This document shows positions 1 through 7,856 of a stretch of DNA of 9,144 nucleotides, piece by piece. A program made the translations under genes and the position numbers. The DNA lies in contig JANTGN010000099.1 of NCBI GenBank assembly GCA_024762895.1, positions 1 to 9,144 on the forward strand, written 5' to 3'. This DNA comes from Thiotrichales bacterium. Its GTDB lineage: Bacteria > Pseudomonadota > Gammaproteobacteria > J044. The notes below the pieces were generated by a model, which did not search any database, had not been told where the DNA came from, and worked only from the letters and a program-made list of their open reading frames with translations. Position 1 is the first letter of the stretch, and each line of letters opens with the position of its first letter.

Positions 1-177
1 TCGCAGCATTCTGTCATATCACCGGTATCGGGGCAAAACCTTCCTGAGTCAGACACGAGTAATAGACCACCCTGGATTTACGACAACATTTACATATTTA
101 ACAGTTGGTTGCGCGTTTTTGAAAAGCCTTGGCAACATCAGGGCCACAAAATTAAAAACGAATGGCCTGCAACATCT
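1..177. other. Region downstream of the ATPase operon, no gene seen
   Basis: These 177 nt follow the stop of subunit D. I see no coding region with a start and ribosome site, and no convincing intrinsic terminator. The best inverted repeat (GGCCA at 142-146 region with TGGCC at 163-167) has only 5-bp arms, a loop of about 17 nt and no T run after it. An 8-bp direct repeat GCAACATC occurs at 132-139 and 169-176. Transcription may therefore continue past the window edge. Confidence 0.5.
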
Positions 178-798
178 TTACAATTTCGCTACGCGTGATC
201 GTGCCCGAATGAGATCCTCGATATCCATTTCTTCCAGCAGATCACTCATATCTTTCAGGTCGCGTTCTATTTGCGGCAGGATGACGTTTTCCAGGGCCTT
301 GGATCGTCGCTCAGTGATACGATACTCTACCCTGAGGCGATGCAAATTTCCCGAAATGCCTGCCAGGATGGCGGTATCCTTAAGCAGCTCACTGAATAAA
401 CGGCGACAGGCCACCGCCTCGCTCGACGGGTTGACCGCTTCACAGGCGACATTCTGCGCACTATCAGGCAGGTCTAACTGCGTTGTCATCAGGCTGACAC
501 CCATGAAGTTGACCTGGGTGAAATAAAACTCGACACCTTCTATGTCTGCGGGTGGGTAGACCCCAATGCCATCGAGTCCATGACGATGTATCGCCTTTTC
601 CAGGGCCTTCTTGGCCTCTGCATTGAGTTTCTTGATGCTGGCAATGACCTTTTCATAATTGTCGATTTGGCGAATGATTTCGGCGGCCAGCAGCAGGCGC
701 TTTTCGTCCAGAAAATTATAGGCCTCATTTACAACGGTGCGCTCATCCCTGAGCTCGATAACCGCAGCCCTGGTAGGAGCCCGGCCTGGCCCCGTCAT
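178..798 (-). CDS. atpD: V-type ATPase subunit D, central rotor shaft
   Basis: A 206-aa protein, the long antiparallel coiled coil that turns inside the A3B3 head, equivalent in role to F-type gamma. The N-terminal helix begins A-P-T-R-A-A-V-I-E-L-R-D-E-R (7-20), matching the family P-T-(K/R)-x-x-L-x-x-L-(K/R). The C-terminal helix holds the signature E-Y-R-I-T-E-R-R-S-K-A-L-E-N-V-I-L-P (158-175). Between them is a variable globular part (about 80-130) that contacts subunit F. Length is normal (about 205-220). AAGGGAG stands 8 nt before the ATG at 798, and the start overlaps the stop of subunit B by 4 nt. It is the last recognisable gene of the operon; subunit D is also last of the core A-B-D block in Thermus. 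Confidence 0.95.
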   Translation of the reverse strand: MTGPGRAPTRAAVIELRDERTVVNEAYNFLDEKRLLLAAEIIRQIDNYEKVIASIKKLNAEAKKALEKAIHRHGLDGIGVYPPADIEGVEFYFTQVNFMGVSLMTTQLDLPDSAQNVACEAVNPSSEAVACRRLFSELLKDTAILAGISGNLHRLRVEYRITERRSKALENVILPQIERDLKDMSDLLEEMDIEDLIRARSRVAKL

Positions 799-2183
799 GG
801 TTTGGCACTCCCTTTGATGTAATGCTCGATCTGCTCATCATTCAGACGATTCAGCTCCGAAACCGGAAGATGGCGTAATAAGGACCAGCCAATATCCATG
901 GTTTCTTCCAGGGTACGGGTACTGGACTGATTCACCAGTTCCTTTTCGAACAGATCACCAAAATCCAGAAATAGCTGATCGATATCGGAAAGTCCTTCCC
1001 TGCCCACCACGCTGGCCAACACACGGACGTGATTGGCGCGAGAATAAGCCGCGTAAAGCTGATTGGCCAAGGGAGGATGATCGGCATGGGTAAAACCTTC
1101 GCCCGTACCGTCCTTCATTAATCGTGACAATGAGGGCAATACCTTGACCGGCGGATAGATATCGGCTCGATCCAGCTCTCTGTCCAGAACGATCTGCCCT
1201 TCGGTGATATAACCGGTTAAATCAGGGATAGGATTGGTAATATCATCCGATGGCATGGTCAGGATCGGCAGCTGAGTCAAAGAACCGGAGACACCTTCCA
1301 CACTACCGGCCCGCTCATAGATCGTCGCCAGATCCGAATACATGTAACCGGGAAATCCCTTCCTGCTGGGTACCTCACCGTGACTGGCCGAAACCTCACG
1401 CAGGGCCTCACAATAATTGGTCATGTCGGTGAGGATAACCAGGACATGCTTACCTTCAACGAAGGCGAGATATTCACCAACGGTCAGGGCATAACGTGGA
1501 CACAACAAGCGCTGGGTACTGGAATCTGAGGCCAGGTTCAGAAATAGCACACTATGTTCCAGTGCCCCGCTCTGCTCCATGGAACTACGGAAACGTTCGG
1601 CCGTATCATAGGGAACACCAATGGCCGCGAATACCAGGGCAAATTCACCGGTACCCGATCCACGAATGCGGGACTGATGGGCAATCTGTATTGCCAGACT
1701 ATCATGAGGCAGTCCGGCACCCGAGAAGATAGGAAGCTTCTGTCCTCTTACCAGGCTATTCATTAAGTCGATAGTAGAGACCCCGGTCTCAATAAAATCA
1801 CGTGGCATCGCCCGTGCCGCCGGATTTATCGTAAGCCCATCGATACGAAGATTTGAAACGGCAGAAATGGGTGGCCCGGAGTCCTTCACCCTTCCCACAC
1901 CATCAAACACACGCCCCAGAATGTCCGGGCCGACGGCGAATGTCAGGGGTTCACCCCGAAAGCGAATACGCGTATCAGAGAGATCAAGGCCGGAAGTTGA
2001 CTCCAGAACCTCGATGGTGAGCTGATCGTCATCAATAGCCGCGATTCTTCCCAGACGAATATTTCCATCACTATCTTCAATCTCGACGGCTTCATTCAAT
2101 CCCGCATCGATGGTCCTTTTCAGAAACAGCAAGGGACCTTCAAGTCGTGTGGCTGCACCCTGGGCATAAATATTAGCTCGCAT
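795..2183 (-). CDS. atpB: V-type ATPase regulatory subunit B
   Basis: A 462-aa non-catalytic partner of subunit A; three copies alternate with A in the head. The beta-barrel domain (1-75) and nucleotide fold (about 80-360) are present. The P-loop position holds the degenerate S-G-A-G-L-P-H-D-S-L-A (154-164), which marks V-type B and lacks the GKT of an active site. The segment L-T-D-M-T-N-Y-C-E-A-L-R-E-V-S (251-265) is the standard B signature. P-S-L-S-R-L-M (350-356) carries Arg354, the likely arginine finger that completes the active site of A. Length is normal. GGGGTGA lies 6 nt before the ATG. The gene begins inside the end of subunit A (2173-2183) and ends in an ATGA overlap with subunit D (795-798), consistent with coupled synthesis of A, B and D. 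Confidence 0.97.
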   Translation of the reverse strand: MRANIYAQGAATRLEGPLLFLKRTIDAGLNEAVEIEDSDGNIRLGRIAAIDDDQLTIEVLESTSGLDLSDTRIRFRGEPLTFAVGPDILGRVFDGVGRVKDSGPPISAVSNLRIDGLTINPAARAMPRDFIETGVSTIDLMNSLVRGQKLPIFSGAGLPHDSLAIQIAHQSRIRGSGTGEFALVFAAIGVPYDTAERFRSSMEQSGALEHSVLFLNLASDSSTQRLLCPRYALTVGEYLAFVEGKHVLVILTDMTNYCEALREVSASHGEVPSRKGFPGYMYSDLATIYERAGSVEGVSGSLTQLPILTMPSDDITNPIPDLTGYITEGQIVLDRELDRADIYPPVKVLPSLSRLMKDGTGEGFTHADHPPLANQLYAAYSRANHVRVLASVVGREGLSDIDQLFLDFGDLFEKELVNQSSTRTLEETMDIGWSLLRHLPVSELNRLNDEQIEHYIKGSAKP

Positions 2184-3930
2184 TGCTAATCACCCCTTCG
2201 CTAAGATGTGTAAATTCCGCCTCCATATTCCGCATCAGCTCCTTAAAGTCATCGAGCTGATTCTCCGCGATCTCTTCGCCCATACGACGAATCCTACGCA
2301 TTACCGGAAGATCATTAATACGTTCAACGCTGACGCCCTCATTAACGGCAGCCTCAGACAAACTAATAAAATTGATAATGATCCGCATCATCGCGATCTG
2401 TTTTGCCGGAGAACAAAAACGATCGATGGGTGAATACGCGGATTGTCGTAAAAAGGCCTCGTTGATTAACTCGGCACAGAGCAGTATATGTTGTTGCCGT
2501 GGAGGCAGCGCATCTTTGCCGACGATTCGTGCCATTCGTTCGAGGCGGGACTGCTCCTCTATCAAGGTCAGAAAACGGCGCCTCTGCTTGGGCCATTGTG
2601 GATTGCCCTGCTGGTTCCAGAAATCTGCCAGCACATCAGAATCCTGTGAATAGGAGAGCAAGGGATGAACGGCCGGATAAAAACGTGCCTGGGCACGTGA
2701 GGCATCCAGGGCCCAGAAGCATCGCGTATAGCGTTTGGTATGGGTGGTCACCGGCTCAGAAAAATCAGCCGATGGCGGACTGACCGCTCCAATGATACTG
2801 AGCGAGCCTTCCTGACCACAGAGGGTCTTAACATGCGCCGCCCTTTCATAAAAGTCAGCAAGACGACTACTGATATAAGCCGGATATCCGGCCTCACTCG
2901 GCAGTTCTCCAAGTCGACCCGAGACCTCACGCAGGGCCTCGGCCCAACGACTGGTTGAATCCGCCATCAAGGCGACCCGCATGCCCTGATCACGGAAATA
3001 TTCTCCTACCGTCACCGCTGTATAGATACTGGCCTCACGAGCCGCTACCGGCATATTTGAGGTATTGGCGATAATGACTGTACGCTCCATGAGTGGGCGC
3101 CCGGTCAGCGGATCTTCCAGGCCGGGAAACTCGTGCAACACGCCCGCCATCTCATTGCCACGTTCACCACAGCCCACATAGATGATGACATCGGCATCGC
3201 ACCATTTCGCGAGCGTTTCCTGCAATACGGTCTTACCCGTCCCAAATCCGCCTGGCATGGCAGCACGTCCACCGCAGCCTAGTGGAAAGATGCTGTCGAG
3301 TATTCTCTGTCCCGTGAATAACGGCCCTTCTACGGGTAAGCGCGTGGTGACGGGACGGGGTTTACGAACCGGCCACCGATGGCTCAGGCTAATCTCATGA
3401 AGTTCTCCATCCGGTCTCTTAATCGTACAGACGACCTGGTCCTCGGTATAACAACCCGTTTCCGCCAATTCGACAATTTCACCTTCAAGATTGGGCGGAA
3501 CCAGTGCTCGCTGACTCCTTGCATCGCTACGCTGTACGCTACCGAATACCGCCCCGGGTTTAACAGAATCACCGATTTTTAAACTTGGTGTAAATGGATA
3601 GGTCTGATCTCCACGCTTCTGATCAAAGCCGGTCTCAACATAGCGCCCCTGCGTATCAAGAGGTCTCAGCAGACCATCATAGATATTGCCAAGTAACCCG
3701 GGGCCCAGCCTGATGGATAATTCAGATCGTGTACCATTAAGCGGATCTCCGGGTCTCAGCCCGGTCGTATCCTCATAGACCTGGACTACAATCTCATCAT
3801 GATCCAGACGAATGACCTCACCCAGGAGCTTTTTTTCGCCCACCAGTACGGCTTCATTAATTCTGAATGACTTGTTGGCTTTTGCCCTGAGTACCGGCCC
3901 ACTTATCCAGTTAATAAATGCGTCAGTCAT
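2173..3930 (-). CDS. atpA: V-type ATPase catalytic subunit A
   Basis: A 585-aa catalytic subunit that hydrolyses or makes ATP at the A/B interfaces of the soluble head. The N-terminal beta barrel (1-70) is followed by the A-specific bulge (about 110-190) that separates it from F-type beta. The P-loop G-G-F-G-T-G-K-T is at 227-234, the catalytic glutamate motif G-C-G-E-R at 253-257 (Glu256), and the Walker B/signature L-M-A-D-S-T-S-R-W-A-E-A at 321-332. Length is normal (about 580-600). Two otherwise conserved spots are altered: the usual P-P-G-G-D-x-S-E-P-V is P-P-S-A-D-F-S-E-P-V (385-394), and the adenine-region P-A-I-N-W is P-A-V-H-P (419-423). All nucleotide-handling residues are intact, so the enzyme should be active. 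It overlaps subunit E by 8 nt and subunit B by 11 nt. Confidence 0.97.
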   Translation of the reverse strand: MTDAFINWISGPVLRAKANKSFRINEAVLVGEKKLLGEVIRLDHDEIVVQVYEDTTGLRPGDPLNGTRSELSIRLGPGLLGNIYDGLLRPLDTQGRYVETGFDQKRGDQTYPFTPSLKIGDSVKPGAVFGSVQRSDARSQRALVPPNLEGEIVELAETGCYTEDQVVCTIKRPDGELHEISLSHRWPVRKPRPVTTRLPVEGPLFTGQRILDSIFPLGCGGRAAMPGGFGTGKTVLQETLAKWCDADVIIYVGCGERGNEMAGVLHEFPGLEDPLTGRPLMERTVIIANTSNMPVAAREASIYTAVTVGEYFRDQGMRVALMADSTSRWAEALREVSGRLGELPSEAGYPAYISSRLADFYERAAHVKTLCGQEGSLSIIGAVSPPSADFSEPVTTHTKRYTRCFWALDASRAQARFYPAVHPLLSYSQDSDVLADFWNQQGNPQWPKQRRRFLTLIEEQSRLERMARIVGKDALPPRQQHILLCAELINEAFLRQSAYSPIDRFCSPAKQIAMMRIIINFISLSEAAVNEGVSVERINDLPVMRRIRRMGEEIAENQLDDFKELMRNMEAEFTHLSEGVISNAS

Positions 3931-4582
3931 CGCCTGTATCCACTGTTGCGTTATCTGGTATTTGCTTGGAATAAATACTTGCCAGGAAAATTTCTTCTAT
4001 TCGGTCTCTTTGTGTTAACAAGCCTTCAATGGTGCCATCGATACAGGCACCACCGGCACAAATTCGTACCCCGGCATCAATCTCAGCCCTTGGATTGAAT
4101 TCAATCGCGTCTAGTTCCTTCCCATCTAAACAGGATTGAATAAAACTGACATCATCAGCAGAAAGTGAAGTCGAGTGTTCTACGATCCACTCCCTGGCAA
4201 TCAATGCCAAAGAGGCCTTATCGATAATCTCGACAACCCAGTTTTTTCTGAGTTCAGCATCTTTCCAGCGCATGCATAAGGCTTCCCTGAGTTTTTCCCA
4301 GGCCTTACTTAAAAAGGCCTCATCAAGCTTATGCCTGGTGAGTCTTGCCTCTGTCTGCAGACCAGCTTCTGCCATTTTAAGAGCCTGAAAAGACTGTGCC
4401 CGAATCTCTTCCAGGGATCTTGTGGTGCGTCTATGAGAGAGTTGATAGGCCTCTTTAACGATCTTACTGGCCTGATTGTTCGCCTGTTCAAGAATGGCCT
4501 GGCATCTTTCTTTTTCATATCGACTCACCACACCCAGCAGATGCGAGATTTGAGCGTCAACAATTGATTCAGGGGATTTCAT
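3923..4582 (-). CDS. atpE: V-type ATPase subunit E, peripheral stalk
   Basis: A 219-aa protein that pairs with the G/H-like subunit to anchor the catalytic head to subunit I. Residues about 10-95 are a long charged helix suited to a right-handed coiled coil. Residues about 95-205 form the globular domain that touches subunit B. That domain ends in the recognisable A-G-V-R-I-C-A-G-G-A-C-I-D-G-T-I-E-G-L-L (170-189) and a closing helix with R-I-E-E-I-F-L-A, the family pattern of a double-Gly strand followed by a C-terminal helix. A ribosome site GGAG stands 7 nt before the ATG. It overlaps subunit F by 4 nt upstream and subunit A by 8 nt downstream (3923-3930). The acidic tail after 205 is not part of the core fold. 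Confidence 0.9.
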   Translation of the reverse strand: MKSPESIVDAQISHLLGVVSRYEKERCQAILEQANNQASKIVKEAYQLSHRRTTRSLEEIRAQSFQALKMAEAGLQTEARLTRHKLDEAFLSKAWEKLREALCMRWKDAELRKNWVVEIIDKASLALIAREWIVEHSTSLSADDVSFIQSCLDGKELDAIEFNPRAEIDAGVRICAGGACIDGTIEGLLTQRDRIEEIFLASIYSKQIPDNATVDTGDD

Positions 4583-4875
4583 TCTAATACTCCAAGCTGT
4601 CTACGCAGCCGGTTGGCAAGATCCGGCATTGAAGCTCTGCCCAGCACATCAGGGACAATAACTATGGGCGGCGACTGTCTCGATAAACATTCATCCAACC
4701 TGGTCTGAGGTATACAGTCGGCCAGCGCTGCACTGATGAGTATTAAAGGGGCTTCATTACATGCCCATTGCAATACTTCTTCACATTCATCAGGCTCGGG
4801 CGAGCGAGTCCTTAAACCAGCCAGCCTGAACCCTGAAGCACTCACCTCATCACCGATATAAATAGGCACAGACAC
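4579..4875 (-). CDS. atpF: V-type ATPase subunit F, central shaft
   Basis: A 98-aa protein that binds subunit D and rotates with it in the centre of the A3B3 head. The N-terminal strand Y-I-G-D-E-V-S-A-S-G-F-R-L-A-G (6-20) is the family signature (I-G-D-E-x-x-x-x-G-F-R-L-A-G). The remainder alternates hydrophobic strands (L-I-L-I-S and P-I-V-I-V-P) with helices, as in the Rossmann-like fold of this subunit, and ends in a helix rich in Leu and Arg. Length is normal. It starts with GTG at 4875, preceded by AAGGA about 9 nt upstream. Its stop overlaps the ATG of subunit E (ATGA, 4579-4582), so the two are likely translationally coupled. The name follows the archaeal A-ATPase scheme and should not be confused with the F-type b subunit. 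Confidence 0.9.
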   Translation of the reverse strand: MSVPIYIGDEVSASGFRLAGLRTRSPEPDECEEVLQWACNEAPLILISAALADCIPQTRLDECLSRQSPPIVIVPDVLGRASMPDLANRLRRQLGVLE

Positions 4876-4897
4876 TAAACTACTTCCTTTATGGTAA

Positions 4898-5251
4898 TTA
4901 CGTGATCTGATTAAAGATCAGGATTGAAACAATCAGACCATAAATAGCGATACCCTCCGCCAGTCCAACCAATATCAAGGTCCTTCCCAGTAATTCCGGT
5001 TTTTCGGCAATAGCACCTATCGCCGCACTACCCACACCAGCTACGGCAATGCCCGCGCCTAAAGAAGACAGCCCGGTCGCCAGTGCAGCCGCTATAAAGC
5101 CCCACTGAACGGCCCCCTCTGATACTGCTGGCACCGCTGCTGTAGCATCCGATGCCATTGCCGGTGTCAACCATAGTATGAAGCTTGAAACCAGACTGGT
5201 GAGTGCCGTCACAGCTAGAATAGCGATTAAGCCCTTAAAACGCTTTGCCAT
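4898..5251 (-). CDS. atpK: V-type ATPase subunit K (c), rotor ring proteolipid
   Basis: A 117-aa proteolipid that forms the rotating membrane ring carrying ions past subunit I. It has an N-terminal hydrophobic segment (8-28) ending in T-P-A-M-A-S-D, probably a signal sequence, then one hairpin: helix 1 about 50-80 with glycine-rich packing (G-A-G-I-A-V-A-G-V-G), the loop E-K-P-E (83-86), and helix 2 about 89-113. The ion-binding carboxylate is Glu99. Aligned by hand with the second hairpin of Enterococcus hirae NtpK, the sodium-ligand Gln110 is replaced by Val70, and the residue after the Glu is Gly100 instead of Thr. Proton coupling is therefore inferred. One hairpin per subunit, instead of two, gives one carboxylate per hairpin, suited to a high ion/ATP ratio. 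The start is the ATG at 5251 with GAGG 9 nt upstream. The next gene follows after 22 nt, one of the few gaps in the operon. Confidence 0.93.
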   Translation of the reverse strand: MAKRFKGLIAILAVTALTSLVSSFILWLTPAMASDATAAVPAVSEGAVQWGFIAAALATGLSSLGAGIAVAGVGSAAIGAIAEKPELLGRTLILVGLAEGIAIYGLIVSILIFNQIT

Positions 5252-5257
5252 TTTCAA

Positions 5258-7084
5258 TTACCTCGAGTTGTTATGTTCAGAGGGTGCTGCAAGAGGATGA
5301 AACATCCGTCCACTGCCACGCAAAAACCGTATAAAGAATTCAAACAGGACCAACCTGGTGGTTTGTATAGTAACCACCAGGCCTTCAAGTATTAAAACAA
5401 TAATATTTCCCACGATCATTATAAGAACTGATATGACCATATTTTCCGTTGAACTGGCCATGGTGAAAAATGCAAGAGACAGGCCCGCATGCGCCAGCGC
5501 AAAGGCGCCCACACGAACAAAAGAAACGGTATTAATCAATAACTGAAATAACGATTCCACCAGCATCCCCAGGGAAACAAGGATACCAGACAGGCTGACC
5601 TTCTTGACTTTCAACAGGCTTCCAATGAAATACCAGATCAGTCCCAGGTATATCAGGTAAATTGCCTCGGTCGCAAAGACACTGGCAATAATGCCTACAT
5701 AGATGGTGATGATTGCAGCATCAACCTTTAGCCAGTCCCTGAAGTCACCTCGCCAGTAAGACTCCAAAGCATTGAGAACAAGGCCAATCATCATGATGAC
5801 TACACCACCGGCCAGCGGCACCATCAATATCAGAAGGGGCTGGGTAATGGGATGCACCCATAAAGCCGGAATAATATGTTCAAGACCAAATATACTGCCA
5901 AACAGGAAGCCAAAGGCCATGGCGGAAAGGCCGTTGGCTATAAGTATTCGAGTAATTGGCCAGCGTTTCCTAAACGCCAGACCAAATAAAAACAGGATCA
6001 GGCCATGCCCCACATCGCCAAACATATAACCAAACAGCAGAGGCACCAGGATGGCTACCACAAGACTGGGGTCGGCCTCACTTTCTGAGGGTGTACCCAG
6101 CATTCCCGAAAAAAGCTCAAATGGCCTTGCCCACCAGGGATTATCCATAACCATTGGTGCCTTGGCTGTGACCGGCGGATCGGGAAAACGAATAATGAAC
6201 TTAAGACCGGAATCATTTAAGGTCTTCTGTATATTTTTACCTTCTACATCACTGGTCCAGCCTGTCACCCAGGCAAAATTCTCTGTCACCGGCAAATTAC
6301 TGACATGCGTCAGGAACCACTCCATACGATAGATAGTGGCCAGGCTCCTTGAGAGACGGTGGTTCTCGCAACAATTACTGAGCAGATCCTTGATCCTTCG
6401 CATATGATCCGCAATTTCTTCTTTCCTTGAATAGATGCGTTCCAGAGCAACAGATTTTTCACCCCCTATCCATTTGGGTATAGGTAATTCCTTTCCCTTA
6501 CCCATACCAAGATCTTCAGACAAGGCCCTGAGAGCATCAGGCTCACCCACTGCCAGCAGGAAATAATGATCCTCCGTCATTATATATTTCAGCATGACTG
6601 ATGCCGGTACATGCTGAGGATGTTCTTCTTCGGGCAACAGGTAAGCCTTTGCGATGACGACAGGGCCGGAGCGACTTAATAGTGAGAAATCCAGCCCCTC
6701 ATCGAGCTGAGTGAACAGCTCATTCAGTAAATCAAGGTCACCGTCCTCTGCAGTCAGGGCCTCATAGGTTTGAATCAGCTCAGCAGCGTCCTCTTCCCAG
6801 GATTTAAGATGGCCCAGTGCAGAACTAAGTAAGACATCCGGGCTACCGGGCATGCTCCCAGATATAAAATCGGGCTCGGGCCAGTAGGAATCGTAACGAC
6901 GAGCGAGTCGATTAAACTCTTCTAACTGGTCTTGCAGATCGGGTAGATTAATACGAGCGACCTCATCGCTATGGGTCTCCAGTTCCACACTGCCGGTTCC
7001 TGCGAGCACCTCTACCGTCTTGGCGAGATCCTTCTTCGAGGTCAGCAACTCAAACCACCTCGCTGGTACCGGCCTCAGGCTCAC
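5258..7084 (-). CDS. atpI: V-type ATPase subunit I (a), membrane stator
   Basis: A 608-aa two-part protein: a soluble domain (1 to about 335) that meets the peripheral stalks, then about seven to eight membrane helices that form the ion half-channels against the c-ring. The first helix region has the family signature F-G-Y-M-F-G-D-V-G-H-G (351-361). Family arginines are visible in S-F-V-R-V-G-A (Arg524) and in I-Q-T-T-R-L-V-L-F-E-F-F (Arg577), the segments that supply the channel arginines facing the c-ring carboxylate in this family. The C-terminal F-L-R-G-S-G-R-M-F-H-P-L matches the usual G-x-G-x-x-F-x-P-L ending. The start is GTG at 7084, backed by GGGAG 7 nt upstream, and overlaps the end of subunit C by 4 nt. 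Length is slightly below the usual 630-660. The stop falls 6 nt before the preferred start of the c subunit. Confidence 0.95.
   Translation of the reverse strand: MSLRPVPARWFELLTSKKDLAKTVEVLAGTGSVELETHSDEVARINLPDLQDQLEEFNRLARRYDSYWPEPDFISGSMPGSPDVLLSSALGHLKSWEEDAAELIQTYEALTAEDGDLDLLNELFTQLDEGLDFSLLSRSGPVVIAKAYLLPEEEHPQHVPASVMLKYIMTEDHYFLLAVGEPDALRALSEDLGMGKGKELPIPKWIGGEKSVALERIYSRKEEIADHMRRIKDLLSNCCENHRLSRSLATIYRMEWFLTHVSNLPVTENFAWVTGWTSDVEGKNIQKTLNDSGLKFIIRFPDPPVTAKAPMVMDNPWWARPFELFSGMLGTPSESEADPSLVVAILVPLLFGYMFGDVGHGLILFLFGLAFRKRWPITRILIANGLSAMAFGFLFGSIFGLEHIIPALWVHPITQPLLILMVPLAGGVVIMMIGLVLNALESYWRGDFRDWLKVDAAIITIYVGIIASVFATEAIYLIYLGLIWYFIGSLLKVKKVSLSGILVSLGMLVESLFQLLINTVSFVRVGAFALAHAGLSLAFFTMASSTENMVISVLIMIVGNIIVLILEGLVVTIQTTRLVLFEFFIRFLRGSGRMFHPLAAPSEHNNSR
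5261..5264 (-). promoter_or_regulatory. Ribosome binding site deciding the c-subunit start
   Basis: GAGG (5264 to 5261) lies inside the last codons of subunit I. It is 9 nt from the ATG at 5251 but only 3 nt from the in-frame TTG at 5257. The spacing favours the ATG. Confidence 0.7.
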
Positions 7085-7851
7085 AACTGTTCTCCCTCAT
7101 ACTCCGGGAACAAGGACCTGTGAACGAGACCACCCCGCAATTTTTCCAAATCCAGGGCTATCAGGCCCAGATGAATAAACAGGGCTACGGGAGTGCCACT
7201 AAACCGTCTAAAACTGGCATTGAGCTCATCTTCCAGTGATTCTCTGGCCAGGGCCGTGTTTTCATCCGGCTGATCGCATTGGGCCTGAAGGCGCCTGGCA
7301 AAGGCCTTCCATAAGCGCAGAAAACCTGGATCATTATTGATATCCAGAGGACAGCGTTTCTGGAATTCTATGTACCAGGCATCGGGTAAACGCTGCTGAT
7401 TTTGGTATGCATAAAAGAACACCTTACATTCAGAATGAATAAAGGCCTCGGTACGCTGGTTCTCATTAACATGCACAAAAGGTTTTAGTTCAGGGTCATC
7501 CAACATCCAGTTATTGATCGGCAATCCTGTTAGCAAATGATTCAGAGCCGGTAGATCGATGAGCCGTTTTACCCACATAACCGCAGGTTGCCAGTCATGA
7601 CCTAACCAGTGTGACAACGCGTCAACATAGGAGCGAAACCGCTGCCGCAGGGTTAATTCAATCTCATGAGCATGAGTGTTGACATTCATGCCAACAACCC
7701 ACTCACTGAGTGAACCTCGTTGTGCTACCTGCAGATAGTTTCCCAGATCACCAATACTATGTAGCCGTCTCCACTCTAGTACCTTAGGCCTGGCACCATG
7801 CCGTGACTGCAAGCGGGCCTGTACATAAGCGAAGTGAGCGGAGTTTTTCAT
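7081..7851 (-). CDS. Divergent V-type ATPase subunit C (AC39/d family)
   Basis: This 256-aa soluble protein most likely acts as the funnel that links the central shaft (D-F) to the membrane c-ring. Support is modest: the N-terminal Y-V-Q-A-R-L-Q-S-R (about 9-17) resembles the Y..AR(L/V)..R start of AC39 proteins. The C-terminal segment F-I-H-L-G-L-I-A-L-D-L-E-K-L-R (225-239) looks like the closing helix of that fold. No other gene in the operon can supply this essential subunit. It is clearly shorter than the usual 320-330 residues. Its place before subunit I also differs from Thermus and Enterococcus, where C follows E. Its ATG overlaps no gene; a TAGGA sequence that includes the preceding stop serves as a close ribosome site. 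The end overlaps the GTG start of subunit I by 4 nt (7081-7084). Without the context it would be a hypothetical protein. Confidence 0.6.
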   Translation of the reverse strand: MKNSAHFAYVQARLQSRHGARPKVLEWRRLHSIGDLGNYLQVAQRGSLSEWVVGMNVNTHAHEIELTLRQRFRSYVDALSHWLGHDWQPAVMWVKRLIDLPALNHLLTGLPINNWMLDDPELKPFVHVNENQRTEAFIHSECKVFFYAYQNQQRLPDAWYIEFQKRCPLDINNDPGFLRLWKAFARRLQAQCDQPDENTALARESLEDELNASFRRFSGTPVALFIHLGLIALDLEKLRGGLVHRSLFPEYEGEQL

Positions 7852-7856
7852 ATGTC

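Noticed and set aside
1..17. Possible start of another minus-strand gene at an ATG ending near position 15
   Set aside because: Only about five codons are visible, and GGTGAT upstream is too close to act as a good ribosome site.
132..176. 8-bp direct repeat GCAACATC (132-139 and 169-176) as a mobile element or attachment scar
   Set aside because: An 8-bp match 37 nt apart in noncoding DNA is too short; no transposase, integrase or inverted ends are seen.
119..526. Plus-strand open frame of 135 codons opposite subunit D
   Set aside because: It lies almost wholly antisense to a clear subunit D gene, its product is low-complexity (Ser/Arg-rich at the start), and no ribosome site or family motif supports it.
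2372..2783. Overlapping plus-strand open frames opposite subunit A
   Set aside because: They are shadows of the strongly conserved catalytic subunit gene; their products show no recognisable domain.
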